A stretch of DNA of 64,000 nucleotides from Nitrobacter winogradskyi Nb-255 (GCF_000012725.1 NC_007406.1:2074001-2138000), one strand, 5' to 3'. Counted from the first letter of the stretch, positions 21,443 through 31,780 are shown. Notes: generated from the sequence alone by a model not told the origin. Program-made: numbers and translations.

Positions 21443-21561
21443 CGTCCCCTCCTCCCCGGCGATCTCCGTCCGCTCCTCTGAGCCTGCCTGGGGGTTGCAA
21501 CCCCGACAGCACGTCGCCATCTCGAAGGGCGCTTCATACTTTATCAGAAGCGGAAGGTCTC

Positions 21562-22128
21562 TTGGCTGAGCGCCGTGGAGGATGGGACATGCCCGATGGT
21601 GACTTCGACAACGCCCCCGGCGGCGACTCCGCCGGGTTCCAGCGTGGCTCGTTTGACCCCTGGATGCAGCCCGAGCTGTTTCGCGGTGTTCTGGTCCGAC
21701 GTTTTTTTGCGTTCCTGATCGATCTGCTGGTGCTTTCGATACCCGTGATCATCGGCGTGATCTTCATCGCGATGCTTGGGATCATCACGCTCGGCTTCGG
21801 ATGGGCGCTGTTCTGGCTGGTCTCGCCCGCCTCCCTGATCTGGGCCGTCTTCTATTACGGCGCATCACTCGGCGGCCGGCATTCGGCGACGATCGGGATG
21901 CGGGCCATGGGTCTGGAAATGCGAACCTGGTCCGGGGAGCGGAGTTACTTTGTGCTCGGCGCCATGCACGCGATCCTGTTCTGGATCTCGGTGTCGATAT
22001 TTACGCCGCTGATTCTGCTGGTCGGCCTGTTCAACAACCGGCGCCGCATGCTGCATGACATGTTGCTGGGAACCGTCATCATCAATTCAGATCTTGCGAC
22101 CGCCGCGCAACCATCTGGAAGCTATTGA
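21562..22128 (+). CDS. RDD-family membrane protein
   Basis: 188 residues. It begins with a Gly/Asp-rich cytoplasmic tail. The RDD domain follows: RRFFAFLIDLLVLSIPVIIG (the Arg and Asp of the family name), FWLVSPASLIWAVFYYGASL, and GRHSATIGMRAMGLEM with NNRRRMLHDMLLGTVII (the final D of the signature). Three or four membrane helices. Function not established. The first listed codon is a TTG at 21562; the ATG at 21589 (MPDGDFDN), preceded by GGAGGATGGG, may be the real start. Confidence 0.8.
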   Translation: MAERRGGWDMPDGDFDNAPGGDSAGFQRGSFDPWMQPELFRGVLVRRFFAFLIDLLVLSIPVIIGVIFIAMLGIITLGFGWALFWLVSPASLIWAVFYYGASLGGRHSATIGMRAMGLEMRTWSGERSYFVLGAMHAILFWISVSIFTPLILLVGLFNNRRRMLHDMLLGTVIINSDLATAAQPSGSY

Positions 22129-22129
22129 T

Positions 22130-22213
22130 ATGGCGGCAACCCGGATTGACGGTCAGCCTCGGGAGCGCGATGCTGGAACTCAATCTGTTTCGGAGACTGA
22201 CAAGGCGCCGTGA
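22130..22213 (+). CDS. Possible 27-codon ORF between RDD and bpt
   Basis: ATG one nucleotide after the RDD stop (TGA at 22126-22128), GGAAG about 8 nt upstream, and a stop TGA at 22211-22213 inside the GTGA overlap with the bpt start. Sequence begins [14 protein letters not shown]. The precise fit between two genes suggests translational coupling. No homology can be judged at this size and it may be chance. Confidence 0.25.
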   Translation: MAATRIDGQPRERDAGTQSVSETDKAP

Positions 22214-22983
22214 CCCAGCACTCGCGTGACACACCGCAATTCTATCTGACGGCGCCTTCGCCGTGTCCGTATCTGCCCGATCGCAGCGAACGCAAGGTAT
22301 TTACCCATCTGGTCGGCGAAAAGGCGGGCGAACTCAACGATCTGCTCACCCATGGCGGTTTTCGCCGCAGCCAGTCGATCGCCTACCGTCCGGCGTGCGA
22401 CCAGTGCCGCGCCTGCGTTTCCGTACGGGTCATCGCTGATGAGTTTCAGTTGTCGCGCGGGGCTCGCAGGGTGCTGGCGCGCAACGCCGACATCACCGGC
22501 AGCCTGCGTGCCGCAACGCCGACGTCAGAGCAATATTCGATATTCCGCGCCTATCTGGACCAGAGACATCGCCACGGCGGCATGGCCGATATGACGGTGC
22601 TGGATTACGCGATGATGGTGGAAGACAGCCACGTCGAGACCCGCATCATCGAATATCGCCGGCGCGGCGCGGATCGCGTCGATAACAAACGCGGCGATCT
22701 TGTGGGAGTGGCGCTCACCGATGTGTTGAGCGACGGACTCTCCATGGTCTATTCGTTCTTCGATCCTTCAGAGCAGAACCGTTCGTTCGGCACCTTCATG
22801 ATCCTCGATCACATATCCCGCGCGCGGCAACTGGGCCTGCCCTATGTGTATCTTGGCTACTGGATCGAGGGATCGCGGAAGATGGATTACAAGGGCCGCT
22901 TCCTGCCACAGCAGCGCCTTGCGCCCACGGGCTGGCTGCGTGTCGATGCTGACGGCGAAACGAAGCACGAGACGACAGAATAG
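22210..22983 (+). CDS. bpt: Aspartate/glutamate leucyltransferase (N-degron pathway)
   Basis: 257 residues, Ate1-like family. It transfers Leu from leucyl-tRNA to N-terminal Asp or Glu, marking proteins for ClpS-ClpAP. The N-terminal zinc/cysteine region shows [13 protein letters not shown] and the C-terminal GNAT-like fold contains [18 protein letters not shown], a family hallmark. The GTG at 22210 is required to match the family start ([14 protein letters not shown]). The annotation Bpt rather than arginyltransferase rests on its being bacterial. Downstream of hemB and RDD on the same strand. Confidence 0.92.
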   Translation: MTQHSRDTPQFYLTAPSPCPYLPDRSERKVFTHLVGEKAGELNDLLTHGGFRRSQSIAYRPACDQCRACVSVRVIADEFQLSRGARRVLARNADITGSLRAATPTSEQYSIFRAYLDQRHRHGGMADMTVLDYAMMVEDSHVETRIIEYRRRGADRVDNKRGDLVGVALTDVLSDGLSMVYSFFDPSEQNRSFGTFMILDHISRARQLGLPYVYLGYWIEGSRKMDYKGRFLPQQRLAPTGWLRVDADGETKHETTE

Positions 22984-23013
22984 AGCAGATCAGCCTGCGT
23001 CCAATGCTGCGGT

Positions 23014-24402
23014 CTATCCGGCGAACGTGTCCGCCAGCAGCTTCACATTCAGGATCACGATCAGGCCGGCAACGATCCATGCTGTGGCGGCAGTTCCGGT
23101 TGAAATCGCGAACTGACCCATCTTGCGCCGGTCCGAGACGAAGCGGACCAGCGGGATCACCGCGAACGGCAACTGCATCGACAGCACGACCTGGCTGAGA
23201 ACCAGAAGCTGCGCGGTGCCGCTGTCGCCATAGATGGCCGTGACGACGATAACGGGCACAATGGCTATGCCGCGCGTGACGAGCCGCCGCGCCCACATCG
23301 GCATCCGCAAATGCAGAAAGCCTTCCATCACGATCTGGCCCGCGAGCGTCGCCGTCACCGTGGAGTTGATGCCGGAGGCGAGAAGAGCGACTGCGAACAA
23401 TGTCGAGGCAATGCCGAGACCGAGCAGCGGCGACAGCAGCTTGAACGCGTCGCCGATTTCGGCCACCTCGGTGTGGCCGCTGCCGTGAAACACCGCTGCG
23501 GCCACGATCAGGATGGCGGCGTTGACGAACAGGGCCAGCATCAACGCTATCGTACTGTCGGCGGTCGCCCATCGGATCGCGGTCCGCCGGCCCTCGTTGG
23601 TGCGCGGATAAGCCCTGGTCTGCACGATCGACGAATGCAGATAGAGATTATGCGGCATGACCGTCGCGCCGATGATGCCGATGGCGATGTAGAGCATCTC
23701 AGGATTGGTGACGATCTCGCGCGACGGCGCGAAGCCGCGCAAAATCTCGGCGACCGGCGGCGCGGCGGCGACAATCTGGATCGCAAAGCAAACCGCGATC
23801 ACGATCAACAGCGCGACCACGAAAGCCTCGAGGAAGCGGAAGCCTCGGTTCATCAATAGCAACAGCAAAAAAGCATCCAGCGCGGCGATCAGCGCGCCGC
23901 CGATCAGCGGAATGCCGAACAGCAGCTGCAAAGCAATCGCCGTGCCGATCACCTCGGCCAGATCGCAGGCGATGATTGCGGCCTCACAGGCCAGCCAGAG
24001 CATGAAGTTGACGGGCCGCGAGTAGCTGGCGCGGCATGCCTGCGCGAGATCAAGGCCGACGGCGATCCCGAGCCGCGCCGCCAGCGCCTGCAACAGGATC
24101 GCCATGAGGTTCGACAACAGGATGACGGATAACAGCGTGTAGCCGAATTGCGAGCCGCCAGCGATGTCCGTGGCCCAGTTGCCGGGGTCCATGTACCCCA
24201 CCGAGACCATATACCCCGGCCCCGCAAAGGCAAAAAGGCGGCGCAGCCAGTGCCCGTCCGCGGGAACCAGCACCGTCGCATGGACCTCCTCAAGACTTGG
24301 GCGGGCTGACGCTTCCGAATGCCAGCCAGCCTTCGTCGAAAGGGGTCCCTGCGACGGCTCCGGTACCGGTTCGGGCGTCAATGCAGGTGTTTTCACATCC
24401 AT
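23014..24402 (-). CDS. mntH: Nramp-family Mn2+/Fe2+ transporter
   Basis: 462-residue polytopic proton-coupled divalent metal importer. The metal-site motif of helix 1 is [15 protein letters not shown], and the helix 6 partner is [14 protein letters not shown] (MPH). About 11 helices follow a hydrophilic Pro-rich N-terminus of about 60 residues. The ATG at 24402 with GGGG 5 nt upstream is preferred to the TTG at 24420. Upstream lies a TTGCAA-N5-TTGCAA palindrome, a plausible Mur/Fur operator, so repression by manganese or iron is expected. Substrate Mn2+ is inferred from the family and the operator. Confidence 0.93.
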   Translation of the reverse strand: MDVKTPALTPEPVPEPSQGPLSTKAGWHSEASARPSLEEVHATVLVPADGHWLRRLFAFAGPGYMVSVGYMDPGNWATDIAGGSQFGYTLLSVILLSNLMAILLQALAARLGIAVGLDLAQACRASYSRPVNFMLWLACEAAIIACDLAEVIGTAIALQLLFGIPLIGGALIAALDAFLLLLLMNRGFRFLEAFVVALLIVIAVCFAIQIVAAAPPVAEILRGFAPSREIVTNPEMLYIAIGIIGATVMPHNLYLHSSIVQTRAYPRTNEGRRTAIRWATADSTIALMLALFVNAAILIVAAAVFHGSGHTEVAEIGDAFKLLSPLLGLGIASTLFAVALLASGINSTVTATLAGQIVMEGFLHLRMPMWARRLVTRGIAIVPVIVVTAIYGDSGTAQLLVLSQVVLSMQLPFAVIPLVRFVSDRRKMGQFAISTGTAATAWIVAGLIVILNVKLLADTFAG

Positions 24403-24431
24403 TGACCCCGTATGGACCAACTATAACTTTA

Positions 24432-24448
24432 TTGCAACTCATTTGCAA
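24432..24448. promoter_or_regulatory. Candidate Mur/Fur operator upstream of mntH
   Basis: TTGCAACTCATTTGCAA, two self-complementary TTGCAA arms separated by 5 nt, 30 nt before the mntH ATG, in an AT-rich stretch. Alphaproteobacterial Mur (a Fur homologue sensing Mn) controls mntH in Bradyrhizobium. Assignment is by motif resemblance and position only. Confidence 0.5.
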
Positions 24449-24569
24449 ATGCATTTAGCGCCAAGGCGCGGGCGGATTCGCGACTACCTATTCAGCGCGA
24501 CGCGCCGGTCGCGCTCAACTTGTCGTCTGGTCATGGCTTCTGCGCTCGCGAAGCGTGCACGCCCCGCAA

Positions 24570-24968
24570 CTAACGCTGGGTGTTCTCGCCGCCTTCCCCG
24601 GCGGCGGGAGAAGTCAGCAGATCGAGCACCCTTTCGGGAGGACGGCAAATCCGCACGCCCTTCGGCGTTTCCACGATGGGACGCTGAAGCAGGATCGGAT
24701 GGGCCAGGATGAAATCGAGAAGCTGGTCATCGGTCCATTTGGGATTGCCGAGATCAAGTTCCTCGTAGGGTGAGCCGTTCTCCCGCAGCAGCCCGCGTAT
24801 GGGCAGTCCCATGGCGTCAGCCAGCGCGCGAAGCCGTGAGCGGTCCGGCGGATGCTTGAGATACTCGATAATCACCGGCTCTTCGCCGCCTTGCCGGATC
24901 ATCGCCAGCGTATCGCGGGACTTGCTGCAGGACGGATTGTGATAGATCGTCACGGTCATCGTCGGCAT
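24570..24968 (-). CDS. arsC: Glutaredoxin-dependent arsenate reductase
   Basis: 132-residue ArsC of the plasmid R773 type: TIYHNPSCSKSRDTL carries the catalytic Cys (residue 14), and the three-arginine arsenate site is suggested by the Arg in GLPIRGLLR, the Arg in LLQRPIV and one in GVRICRPPE. It reduces arsenate to arsenite with glutathione/glutaredoxin. No ars operon partners adjoin it, and members also occur as general housekeeping reductases (YfgD-like). The start is 24968 or the second ATG at 24959. Confidence 0.88.
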   Translation of the reverse strand: MPTMTVTIYHNPSCSKSRDTLAMIRQGGEEPVIIEYLKHPPDRSRLRALADAMGLPIRGLLRENGSPYEELDLGNPKWTDDQLLDFILAHPILLQRPIVETPKGVRICRPPERVLDLLTSPAAGEGGENTQR

Positions 24969-24989
24969 CCGCTCAGATGTCCAGTATTC

Positions 24990-25073
24990 TGATTTGACGC
25001 GTTTTCTTCATGCGAACCGGTATCCATCCTCGGGTCAAGCCCGAGGATATGCTTCGCTCGAAAACGCTATATC
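24990..25073. repeat. Dispersed repeat, reverse orientation
   Basis: GATTTGACGCGTTTTCTTCA, a CCTCGGGTCAAGCCCGAGG hairpin and GCTTCGCTCGAAAACGCTAT, ending 11 nt before the parC stop codon. It lies between parC and arsC. Confidence 0.8.
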
Positions 25074-25084
25074 TGTTAACGAGA

Positions 25085-27334
25085 TCAAATCGCCCGGCCG
25101 AACTTGTTCGACTTCGGCAGGCCGTGCGCGAGGCGTCCGGCGTCGGCGCGGTTGCCGCGCCAGTCGGACAGATCCTTCCAGCTCAAGCTCTGCTCGCGGC
25201 CCGCGGAGTCCTTCCACGTCAGGCCGATCTTCGAATTGAACACCGCGACGTCGGACAGGCCCGCATCCTTGTATTTCTGCAGCCGCACGCCGCGGCCGCG
25301 CGCCATCTCCGGCACCTGATCGAGCGGGAAGACCACCATCTTGTGGTTGGTGCCGATGACCGCGACCTGATCGCCCGCGACCGTCGTGATCGCTTTCGCT
25401 TCGTTCGGCATCTCGACGTTGAGCACCTGCTTGCCCTTGCGCGTCGTGCTGACGCAATCGTCCTCATTGACGACGAACCCCTGCCCTTCATGGCTCGCGA
25501 TCAGGAACTTGCGCCCGCCGGTGTGGACGAACAGCGACACGATCGCCGCGTCCTGTTCCAGATCGATGAACAGGCGGATCGGTTCGCCATGGCCGCGTCC
25601 GCCCGGCAGCTTCGCGACGTCAAGCGAATAGAATTTTCCGTTGGTGGCGAACAGCAACAGCTTCGACGTGGTTTCAGCAAAGAACGCGAAGCCCAGCTTG
25701 TCGTCGGTCTTGAAGGACAGGTTCGAAAGATCCTCGACGTGGCCTTTCAGCGTCCGCACCCATCCCTTGTCGGATACGACGACCGTGACCGGCTCACGCT
25801 CGACCAGCGATTCTTCAAGCGCGGCGAGGTCATGCTCGGGCGCGTCCGCAAAAACGGTGCGGCGCTTGCCGAGCGGCGTCCTGGGGCCGAACATGTCGCG
25901 CACGTTGCGCACCTGTTCGCCGACCTTCTCCCACTGCCTGGCTTCGGAGCCAAGCACGGCGTTGATGCCCTTGAGTTCCGCCCGAAGGTCCTTGTCCTCG
26001 GTGCGTATCTCCATTTCCTCGAGCTTGCGCAGGCTGCGCAGGCGCATATTGAGGATAGCCTCCGCCTGGACTTCCGTCAGCTTGAACGCCTTTATCAAGG
26101 CCGGCTTCGGCTCGTCCTCGGTGCGGATGATCCTGATGACCTCGTCGATGTTCAGATAGGCGATCAGGTAGCCGCCAAGCACTTCGAGCCGATGCTCGAT
26201 CTGCGCCTTGCGATGGGCCGAACGGCGCAACAGCACGTCGCGCAGATGGTCGAGCCATTCGCGAAGGCATTCCGCGAGGCCGACGACCTTCGGAATCTTG
26301 CCCTTGATCAGAACGTTGAGGTTCAATGAAATGCGGCTCTCAAGCTCGGTGAGCCTGAACAGCGATTCCATTACCAGTTCAGGATCGACGTTGCGCGACT
26401 TCGGCTCGATGACGACGCGGATGTCTTCGGCCGACTCGTCCCTGATGTCGCCGACCAGCGGCAGCTTCTTCTCGTTGAGCAGTTCGGCGATCTTCTCGAT
26501 CAGCCGCGACTTCTGCACCAGCCACGGAATCTCGGTGACGACGATCACCCATGTGCCGCGCGCGCCCTCCTCGCGATGCCACTTGGCGCGGGTACGGAAA
26601 GCGCCCCTTCCGGTCGCGTAGGCCTCGGCGATGCTCTCCTTGGAATCGATGATGATGCCGCCGGTCGGAAAGTCCGGCCCCTTGACCCATTTCAGCAGCG
26701 ACGTCGACTTCGCGTCCGGCTTGTCGATCAGGTGCAGCGCGGCGTCGCAAAGCTCGGCTGCATTGTGCGGCGGGATCGCGGTGGCCATCCCGACGGCGAT
26801 ACCCTGCGCGCCATTGGCGAGCAGGTTCGGAAACCCGCCGGGCAGCACCACCGGCTCGCGGCTCTGGCCGTCATAATTGGGGCGGAACTCGACGGCGTCC
26901 TCGTCGATGCCGTCGAGCAGCAGCCGCGCCACGTCGGTCATGCGCGCTTCGGTGTAACGATAGGCCGCGGGATTATCGCCGTCGATGTTGCCGAAGTTGC
27001 CCTGGCCGTCGACCAGCGGATATCGCGAGGCGAAATCCTGCGCCAGCCGCACCATGGCGTCGTAGATCGCCTGATCGCCATGAGGATGGAATGAGCCCAT
27101 CACATCGCCGACGATCTTGGCGGACTTCTTGAAGGCCGAGCCTGGATCGAGCCGCAGCAGCCGCATCCCGTAGAGGATACGCCGATGCACGGGCTTCAAG
27201 CCGTCCCGCGCATCCGGCAAAGCGCGGTGCATGATGGTGGACAGCGCGTAGGCGAGATAGCGCTCTTCCAGCGCCTCCCGAAGCTGCACCTCGGCAATTT
27301 CGGCCGGCTCGGCCGGAATCAATCTTTTTCCCAT
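25085..27334 (-). CDS. parC: DNA topoisomerase IV subunit A
   Basis: 749 residues. The type IIA cleavage domain has the catalytic Tyr127 in [10 protein letters not shown], the conserved [13 protein letters not shown] and the [14 protein letters not shown] quinolone region. The C-terminal part folds as degenerate beta-pinwheel blades (for example [14 protein letters not shown]). Length and the shorter C-terminal domain, without a clear GyrA box, favour ParC over GyrA. ParC with ParE decatenates replicated chromosomes. Located 50 nt downstream of recO on the same strand. Confidence 0.93.
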   Translation of the reverse strand: MGKRLIPAEPAEIAEVQLREALEERYLAYALSTIMHRALPDARDGLKPVHRRILYGMRLLRLDPGSAFKKSAKIVGDVMGSFHPHGDQAIYDAMVRLAQDFASRYPLVDGQGNFGNIDGDNPAAYRYTEARMTDVARLLLDGIDEDAVEFRPNYDGQSREPVVLPGGFPNLLANGAQGIAVGMATAIPPHNAAELCDAALHLIDKPDAKSTSLLKWVKGPDFPTGGIIIDSKESIAEAYATGRGAFRTRAKWHREEGARGTWVIVVTEIPWLVQKSRLIEKIAELLNEKKLPLVGDIRDESAEDIRVVIEPKSRNVDPELVMESLFRLTELESRISLNLNVLIKGKIPKVVGLAECLREWLDHLRDVLLRRSAHRKAQIEHRLEVLGGYLIAYLNIDEVIRIIRTEDEPKPALIKAFKLTEVQAEAILNMRLRSLRKLEEMEIRTEDKDLRAELKGINAVLGSEARQWEKVGEQVRNVRDMFGPRTPLGKRRTVFADAPEHDLAALEESLVEREPVTVVVSDKGWVRTLKGHVEDLSNLSFKTDDKLGFAFFAETTSKLLLFATNGKFYSLDVAKLPGGRGHGEPIRLFIDLEQDAAIVSLFVHTGGRKFLIASHEGQGFVVNEDDCVSTTRKGKQVLNVEMPNEAKAITTVAGDQVAVIGTNHKMVVFPLDQVPEMARGRGVRLQKYKDAGLSDVAVFNSKIGLTWKDSAGREQSLSWKDLSDWRGNRADAGRLAHGLPKSNKFGRAI

Positions 27335-27384
27335 GGGGACGGGTTAACGCCTGCCGAGTCCGGCGACAAGGCGTGAATGACCTC

Positions 27385-28173
27385 TCATGTCGAGGGAGGG
27401 TTCAACTCAGCCATGACGCGCGCGCCGTCCGCAATTGCCGCTGTCCGCTTTCGCACCACCGCGTTGATGAACCCGGCGCGCGCGTCGGAATGCCCCTGCC
27501 CGCGCGGCTCCAGCACATGGCGCAGCAGGAAGCGCCCGGTCAGTTCGAAGCCGTCCAGCAGGTCTTGTTCCGACCAGCCGTCTTGCTCGTCATGGGTGAC
27601 GCGCAGAAACGGCGGCAGCGGCAAGAGCCGGTCACGCCAGGGCTCGCCGGCCTGCCGAGACACCGCCCCACCCGATTTCGGGGAAACGTAGATAAGGTCA
27701 CCGGTGGCGCCGGTGGCCGCGCAGGCCGAGAGATCGAGGCCGAAACCAAGTTCGCTCAGCATCGCCAGTTCAAACCGGATCAGATGGATCGCCGCCCCGC
27801 CCGCGCGATCAAAATCGTCCAGCGTCCGTTCCAGCATCGCAAAGATGACTTCATGCGGATCGCGCTCGGGCAACAGGCGCGCCAACGCCGCCAGGTGGGT
27901 CACGCCATAGGTTGCATGTGACGAGGCGAGCAGGCTCGCCGCGCGCATCCGCGTTCCTTCCAGCGCGTAGGTACCGAGATGCTCGTCGAGCCGCGCCCGC
28001 CACAGCGCGCTGACCGAGTTTCCGGGTTGCAGTAGCGGACGCATCCGTGATCCGGCCCCGCCACGCACAAGGCCGAGATGACGCCCATGGGTGCGGGTCA
28101 ACAACTCGACGATGGCCGAGGACTCGCCATGCCGCCGCACTCCAAGCACGATGCCATCGTCAGTCCATTCCAT
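27385..28173 (-). CDS. recO: DNA repair protein RecO
   Basis: 262 residues. The N-terminal OB fold ([30 protein letters not shown]) precedes a helical domain. Acts with RecR (and RecF) to load RecA onto SSB-covered single strands. The usual zinc-finger cysteines of some RecO proteins are absent; alphaproteobacterial members often lack them. The ATG at 28173 matches the family start; an in-frame start at 28221 would add 16 residues. Downstream of era and a small membrane protein gene. Confidence 0.94.
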
Positions 28174-28246
28174 GGCGCTCAGTCTACGGTATCGTTCGCT
28201 TTCGCAGCAATCCGATTGCACCGGATTACCGCGTCACTCGAAGCAG

Positions 28247-28618
28247 TCATTCGAACCAGTCTTCCGCGTCGTCGGAGAATGAAAAATACAGGCCGGCCCC
28301 CGCCAGACCGGTTGAAAAGAAATCGATCACAAACGCCGGAGTCAGCCCGCTGTTCAATGAACCGAGCAGCGAAAGCACCGAAAGCGCCAGCGCAACGACC
28401 AGCGCCCACCGCGCCCAGTTCTTCCGTTGCCTTGCTGCGAGCCACACCAGCAGCAGAAAGAAGATGAACACCATGACGACGAACGTATCGGCGCTCGCCG
28501 CAGCTGCCCGATCGACACGGGCGGACGGGCGCGCGATGAACGCAGCCGACAACGTATCGATCAAGAGCGAAAGATATAGCAGAACTTCAAACCGCAGCAC
28601 GTTTCTCGGGATCGTCAT
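28247..28618 (-). CDS. Small membrane protein of unknown function
   Basis: 123 residues with four predicted helices: LRFEVLLYLSLLIDTLSAAF, TFVVMVFIFFLLLVWLAA, WARWALVVALALSVLSLLGSL and an amphipathic last one (PAFVIDFFSTGLAGAGLYFSF). The acidic tail reads DDAEDWFE. The ATG at 28618 is 14 nt after the era stop, with GGGGG about 6 nt upstream, so it is probably translated with era. I recognise only a general similarity to small uncharacterised inner-membrane proteins. Confidence 0.7.
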   Translation of the reverse strand: MTIPRNVLRFEVLLYLSLLIDTLSAAFIARPSARVDRAAAASADTFVVMVFIFFLLLVWLAARQRKNWARWALVVALALSVLSLLGSLNSGLTPAFVIDFFSTGLAGAGLYFSFSDDAEDWFE

Positions 28619-28632
28619 GCCGTAGCCCCCGC

Positions 28633-29544
28633 TTATTCCTTGGGAAACTCCAGTCCCATTTCCCGATAACGGTTTGGATCGTCGCCCCACTTCTCACGCA
28701 CCTTCACGAACAGAAACAGGTGCACCGGCTGGCCGATGATCTCGCCGATCTCCTTGCGGGAGGAGGCGCCGATCGACTTTATCGTCGCGCCGTTCTTTCC
28801 CAGGACGATCTTACGCTGACTGTCGCGTTCGACAAAGATGGTCTGCTCGATGCGAACCGACTTGTCGTTGCGCTCGGTCCAGGTGTCGGTCTCGACCGTC
28901 GATTGATACGGCAGTTCCTGATGCAGATGCCGGTAGATTTTCTCGCGGGTGATTTCGGCGGCGAGATGACGCAGCGGGGCGTCCGACATCTGGTCTTCCG
29001 GATAGTGAAACGGCCCTTCCGGCACGCGCCCGGCCAGCGCGAGGCGGAGATCATCGACGCCATCGCCCGACAGCGCCGACACCATGAACGTTTCCTCGAA
29101 CCCAAGACGCTCATTGGCCGAGCCGGCAAGCGCCAGCAGCTTTTCGCGGCGGACGAGGTCGATCTTGTTCAGCACCAGAATCTTCGGATGCGCCACTCCG
29201 GCGAGCTTCGTCAGGATGGCGTCGGCTTCTTCGTCAATGCCCGCGCGCGCGTCGAGAAGCACGCAGACGAGATCGGCGTCGTGGGCCCCGCTCCATGCGG
29301 TCGAAACCATGGCGCGATCGAGCCGCCGCTTCGGGACGAAGATACCGGGGGTGTCGACGAGAATGATCTGGGCGTTGTTCTCGATAACGATGCCGCGGAT
29401 CAGCGCGCGCGTGGTCTGCACCTTGCGCGAGACGATCGTAACCTTTGAGCCGACCAGCGCGTTCACCAGCGTCGACTTGCCGACATTCGGCGCCCCGATC
29501 AAGGCAACGAAACCGCATCGCGAGGTCGGGCCGGTCTCGCTCAC
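28633..29544 (-). CDS. era: GTPase Era
   Basis: 303-residue GTPase that binds the 3' end of 16S rRNA and helps 30S maturation. G1 GAPNVGKST, G3 DTPG (VDTPGIF), G4 NKID and the C-terminal KH domain (RKIVLGKNGATIKSIG) are all present. The GTG at 29544 overlaps the rnc stop (GTGA), which fixes the start and indicates coupled translation, as commonly seen for rnc-era. Confidence 0.97.
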   Translation of the reverse strand: MSETGPTSRCGFVALIGAPNVGKSTLVNALVGSKVTIVSRKVQTTRALIRGIVIENNAQIILVDTPGIFVPKRRLDRAMVSTAWSGAHDADLVCVLLDARAGIDEEADAILTKLAGVAHPKILVLNKIDLVRREKLLALAGSANERLGFEETFMVSALSGDGVDDLRLALAGRVPEGPFHYPEDQMSDAPLRHLAAEITREKIYRHLHQELPYQSTVETDTWTERNDKSVRIEQTIFVERDSQRKIVLGKNGATIKSIGASSRKEIGEIIGQPVHLFLFVKVREKWGDDPNRYREMGLEFPKE

Positions 29545-30341
29545 TTGACACCTTCGCGAACGATCATGGCGGATGCGGCGGCCTTCTCGGCCGCGCGCTT
29601 GCTGCCGCCGATACCTTCCGAGGACTCCAGCCCCGGCAATTCGACCGCAACGCGGAAGCGCGGGTCGTGATGCGGCCCGGTACGCTCCACTTCGCGGTAA
29701 ACCGGCGTCGGCAGCCCCTTGCCCTGCGCCCACTCCTGCAGCACGGTCTTGGGGTCGCGCAGCGGCCGCACCGGCTTGCGCATCCGCTCGAGCCAGTTGC
29801 GCTCGACGAAGGCGGCGGCCGCCGCATAGCCGCCATCGAGATAGACCGCGCCAATGACCGCCTCGCAGATATCGCCGAGCACGGACCGGCGCAGCCGCGC
29901 TCCCGCGCCGGCGCCGACCGCGCCGAGCTTGACGCCCTCTTGTAGATCGAGCGACTTGGCGACATCGATACATGTCTCCTTGCGCACGAGATCGGCCAGG
30001 CGCTTCGACAACTCGCCCTCGTCCGCCTTGGGAAAGGCGCGGTAGAGCATGTCGGAGACCACGAGACCAAGCACATGATCGCCGAGAAATTCGAGGCGCT
30101 GATAGCTATCGCAGCGTCCGCGCGACGACTTCAGCGCCGAGACATGGGTGAAAGCCGTCGTCAGCAGCGAGATATCAGCGAACGTATGGCCGAGCCGCTG
30201 TTCGATCGCGGCCATGATCGCCTTGGTGCTGGTCCGGGCGCGCTTCTTCTTCGGGGCAGGCGCCACCGGCTCCGTGCCCGACGGCGCGGCTACGTCTTCG
30301 GAGGTCGGAACGGGCTTAATGTCAGCCGATTCATCCATCAT
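29541..30341 (-). CDS. rnc: Ribonuclease III
   Basis: 266 residues. An N-terminal extension of about 40 residues rich in Ala/Pro/Lys is followed by the RNase III domain with YQRLEFLGDHVLGLVVSD (family signature ERLEFLGDSVL; His replaces the usual Ser). The second metal site is in LGDICEAVIGAVYLDGG. The dsRNA-binding domain is at about 195-262 (DPKTVLQEWAQGKGLPTPVY ... GGSKRAAEKAAA). Processes rRNA precursors and cuts double-stranded RNA. The ATG at 30341 overlaps the lepB stop (ATGA); a second ATG follows immediately. Confidence 0.96.
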   Translation of the reverse strand: MMDESADIKPVPTSEDVAAPSGTEPVAPAPKKKRARTSTKAIMAAIEQRLGHTFADISLLTTAFTHVSALKSSRGRCDSYQRLEFLGDHVLGLVVSDMLYRAFPKADEGELSKRLADLVRKETCIDVAKSLDLQEGVKLGAVGAGAGARLRRSVLGDICEAVIGAVYLDGGYAAAAAFVERNWLERMRKPVRPLRDPKTVLQEWAQGKGLPTPVYREVERTGPHHDPRFRVAVELPGLESSEGIGGSKRAAEKAAASAMIVREGVK

Positions 30342-31096
30342 CGTACGATGGAGAACATGCGATTCCAGCGGACGGCGGCCGGCCAGCGCCAGACCTGCCA
30401 GGCATGCTCTCCCTCCGCGATCGAAAAGAAGATCATTTGCGCGCGACCGACCAGATTCTCCAGCGGCACATAGCCGACCGCGGAAAGCACGCGGCTGTCG
30501 GTCGAGTTGTCGCGGTTGTCGCCCATCATGAAGAAATGACCGGGCGGAACGACGTAGACATTGGTGTTGTCGTAGAATCCGTTGTCGACGCAATCGAGCG
30601 TTTTGTAGGTGACGCCGTTCGGCAGCGTTTCCTGCCATTGCTTGACGCGCGCCGTCGCATCAGAGCCGCAAGGATCCTCACCGACGAAATCCGGCAGCCT
30701 TTCACGCTGCACCGGGGCGTCGTTGATGTAGAGCAGGCCCTCTTTCATCTGGATGCGGTCACCGGGCAGTCCGATCACCCGCTTGATGTAGTCGGTGGCG
30801 TTGTCCTTCGGCAGACGAAACACCACGACATCGCCCCTGCTCGGCTCGGAGCCGAACACCCGCCCCGAAAACAGCGGCGGCGAGAACGGGATGGAATAAT
30901 GACTGTAGCCGTATGAGTACTTCGAAACGAACAGATAGTCGCCGACCAGCAGGGTCGCCTTCATCGATCCCGAAGGGATGTTGAACGGCTGAAACAGGAA
31001 GGTCCGGATCACGAGCGCGATGATAAGAGCGTGGATTACGACACGGATGGTCTCGCCGACGCCGTTTTCAGTTTTGGTTCCGGATGTCACGCTCAT
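30338..31096 (-). CDS. lepB: Signal peptidase I
   Basis: 252-residue membrane protease that removes Sec signal peptides. One N-terminal helix (VVIHALIIALVIRTFLF), then the Ser-Lys dyad: Ser44 in IPSGSMKATLL and Lys106 in DYIKRVIGLPGD. Box E is GHFFMMGDNRDNSTDSR. The ATG at 31096 is preferred to an in-frame start at 31171. First gene of the tightly overlapping lepB-rnc-era unit; 264 nt separate it from acpS upstream, so a separate promoter there is likely. Confidence 0.96.
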   Translation of the reverse strand: MSVTSGTKTENGVGETIRVVIHALIIALVIRTFLFQPFNIPSGSMKATLLVGDYLFVSKYSYGYSHYSIPFSPPLFSGRVFGSEPSRGDVVVFRLPKDNATDYIKRVIGLPGDRIQMKEGLLYINDAPVQRERLPDFVGEDPCGSDATARVKQWQETLPNGVTYKTLDCVDNGFYDNTNVYVVPPGHFFMMGDNRDNSTDSRVLSAVGYVPLENLVGRAQMIFFSIAEGEHAWQVWRWPAAVRWNRMFSIVR

Positions 31097-31360
31097 CTCT
31101 TCCCTATGTCGGTGGCCGCCGCCTGGAAGCGATGGCAAAGCGCCTCTACGCGAAACGCGCCCGCTCCGCACACAACGCAGTGAATTCTGGTAGTGGACGA
31201 ATCCGCAGGCAATTCGTCACGATTTGAGCTGATTCATCCTGATCTAGATAGCCTGCGGCGTTTTAGACGGTTGTTGGCGGCCACGCAATCAACCGCGTCG
31301 CGAAAATCAGATAACCAACTGATAAATAACATATTTTAGTTTAAGCTGTCTGGAACCGGT

Positions 31361-31780
31361 TCAAAGTTTCCCCGCTGCGGCGGCCGAAATTATGACGAAA
31401 GCCTGCGCCAGCGGCCAGTCATCTGTAAGGCTCACGTCAATGCGGACCTCAAGGCCGGGGGGCGTGAGCAGTTGCAGCCGCTTCAGCGCGCCGCCCGTAA
31501 GCATCATGGAGGGTTGCCCCGCCTGAAGATTGACGACGCCCATGTCCCGCCACCATACGCCCTGACGGATTCCGGTCCCGAGCGCCTTGGCGCACGCCTC
31601 CTTCGCGGCGAACCGCTTCGCATAGGTGGAAACCACCATTTTCTCATTAGTGGCGCGACGCTCCGCCTTCGCCCGCTCGATCTCCGTGAAGACCCGGTTG
31701 AGAAACCGATCGCCGTGACGCTCGATGACTTTCGCCACCCGACGGATATCGATCAGATCGGAGCCGATGCCAATGATCAT
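31361..31780 (-). CDS. acpS: Holo-[acyl-carrier-protein] synthase
   Basis: 139 residues. Transfers 4'-phosphopantetheine from CoA to apo-ACP. The Mg/CoA motif [14 protein letters not shown] is at the N-terminus (Asp8) and [14 protein letters not shown] in the middle (the second acidic ligand). The ATG overlaps the pdxJ stop by ATGA, giving the conserved pdxJ-acpS pair. Confidence 0.96.

Noticed and set aside
25010-26329. 439-codon open frame antisense to parC
   Set aside because: Starts inside a dispersed repeat and follows parC codon structure; not a gene.
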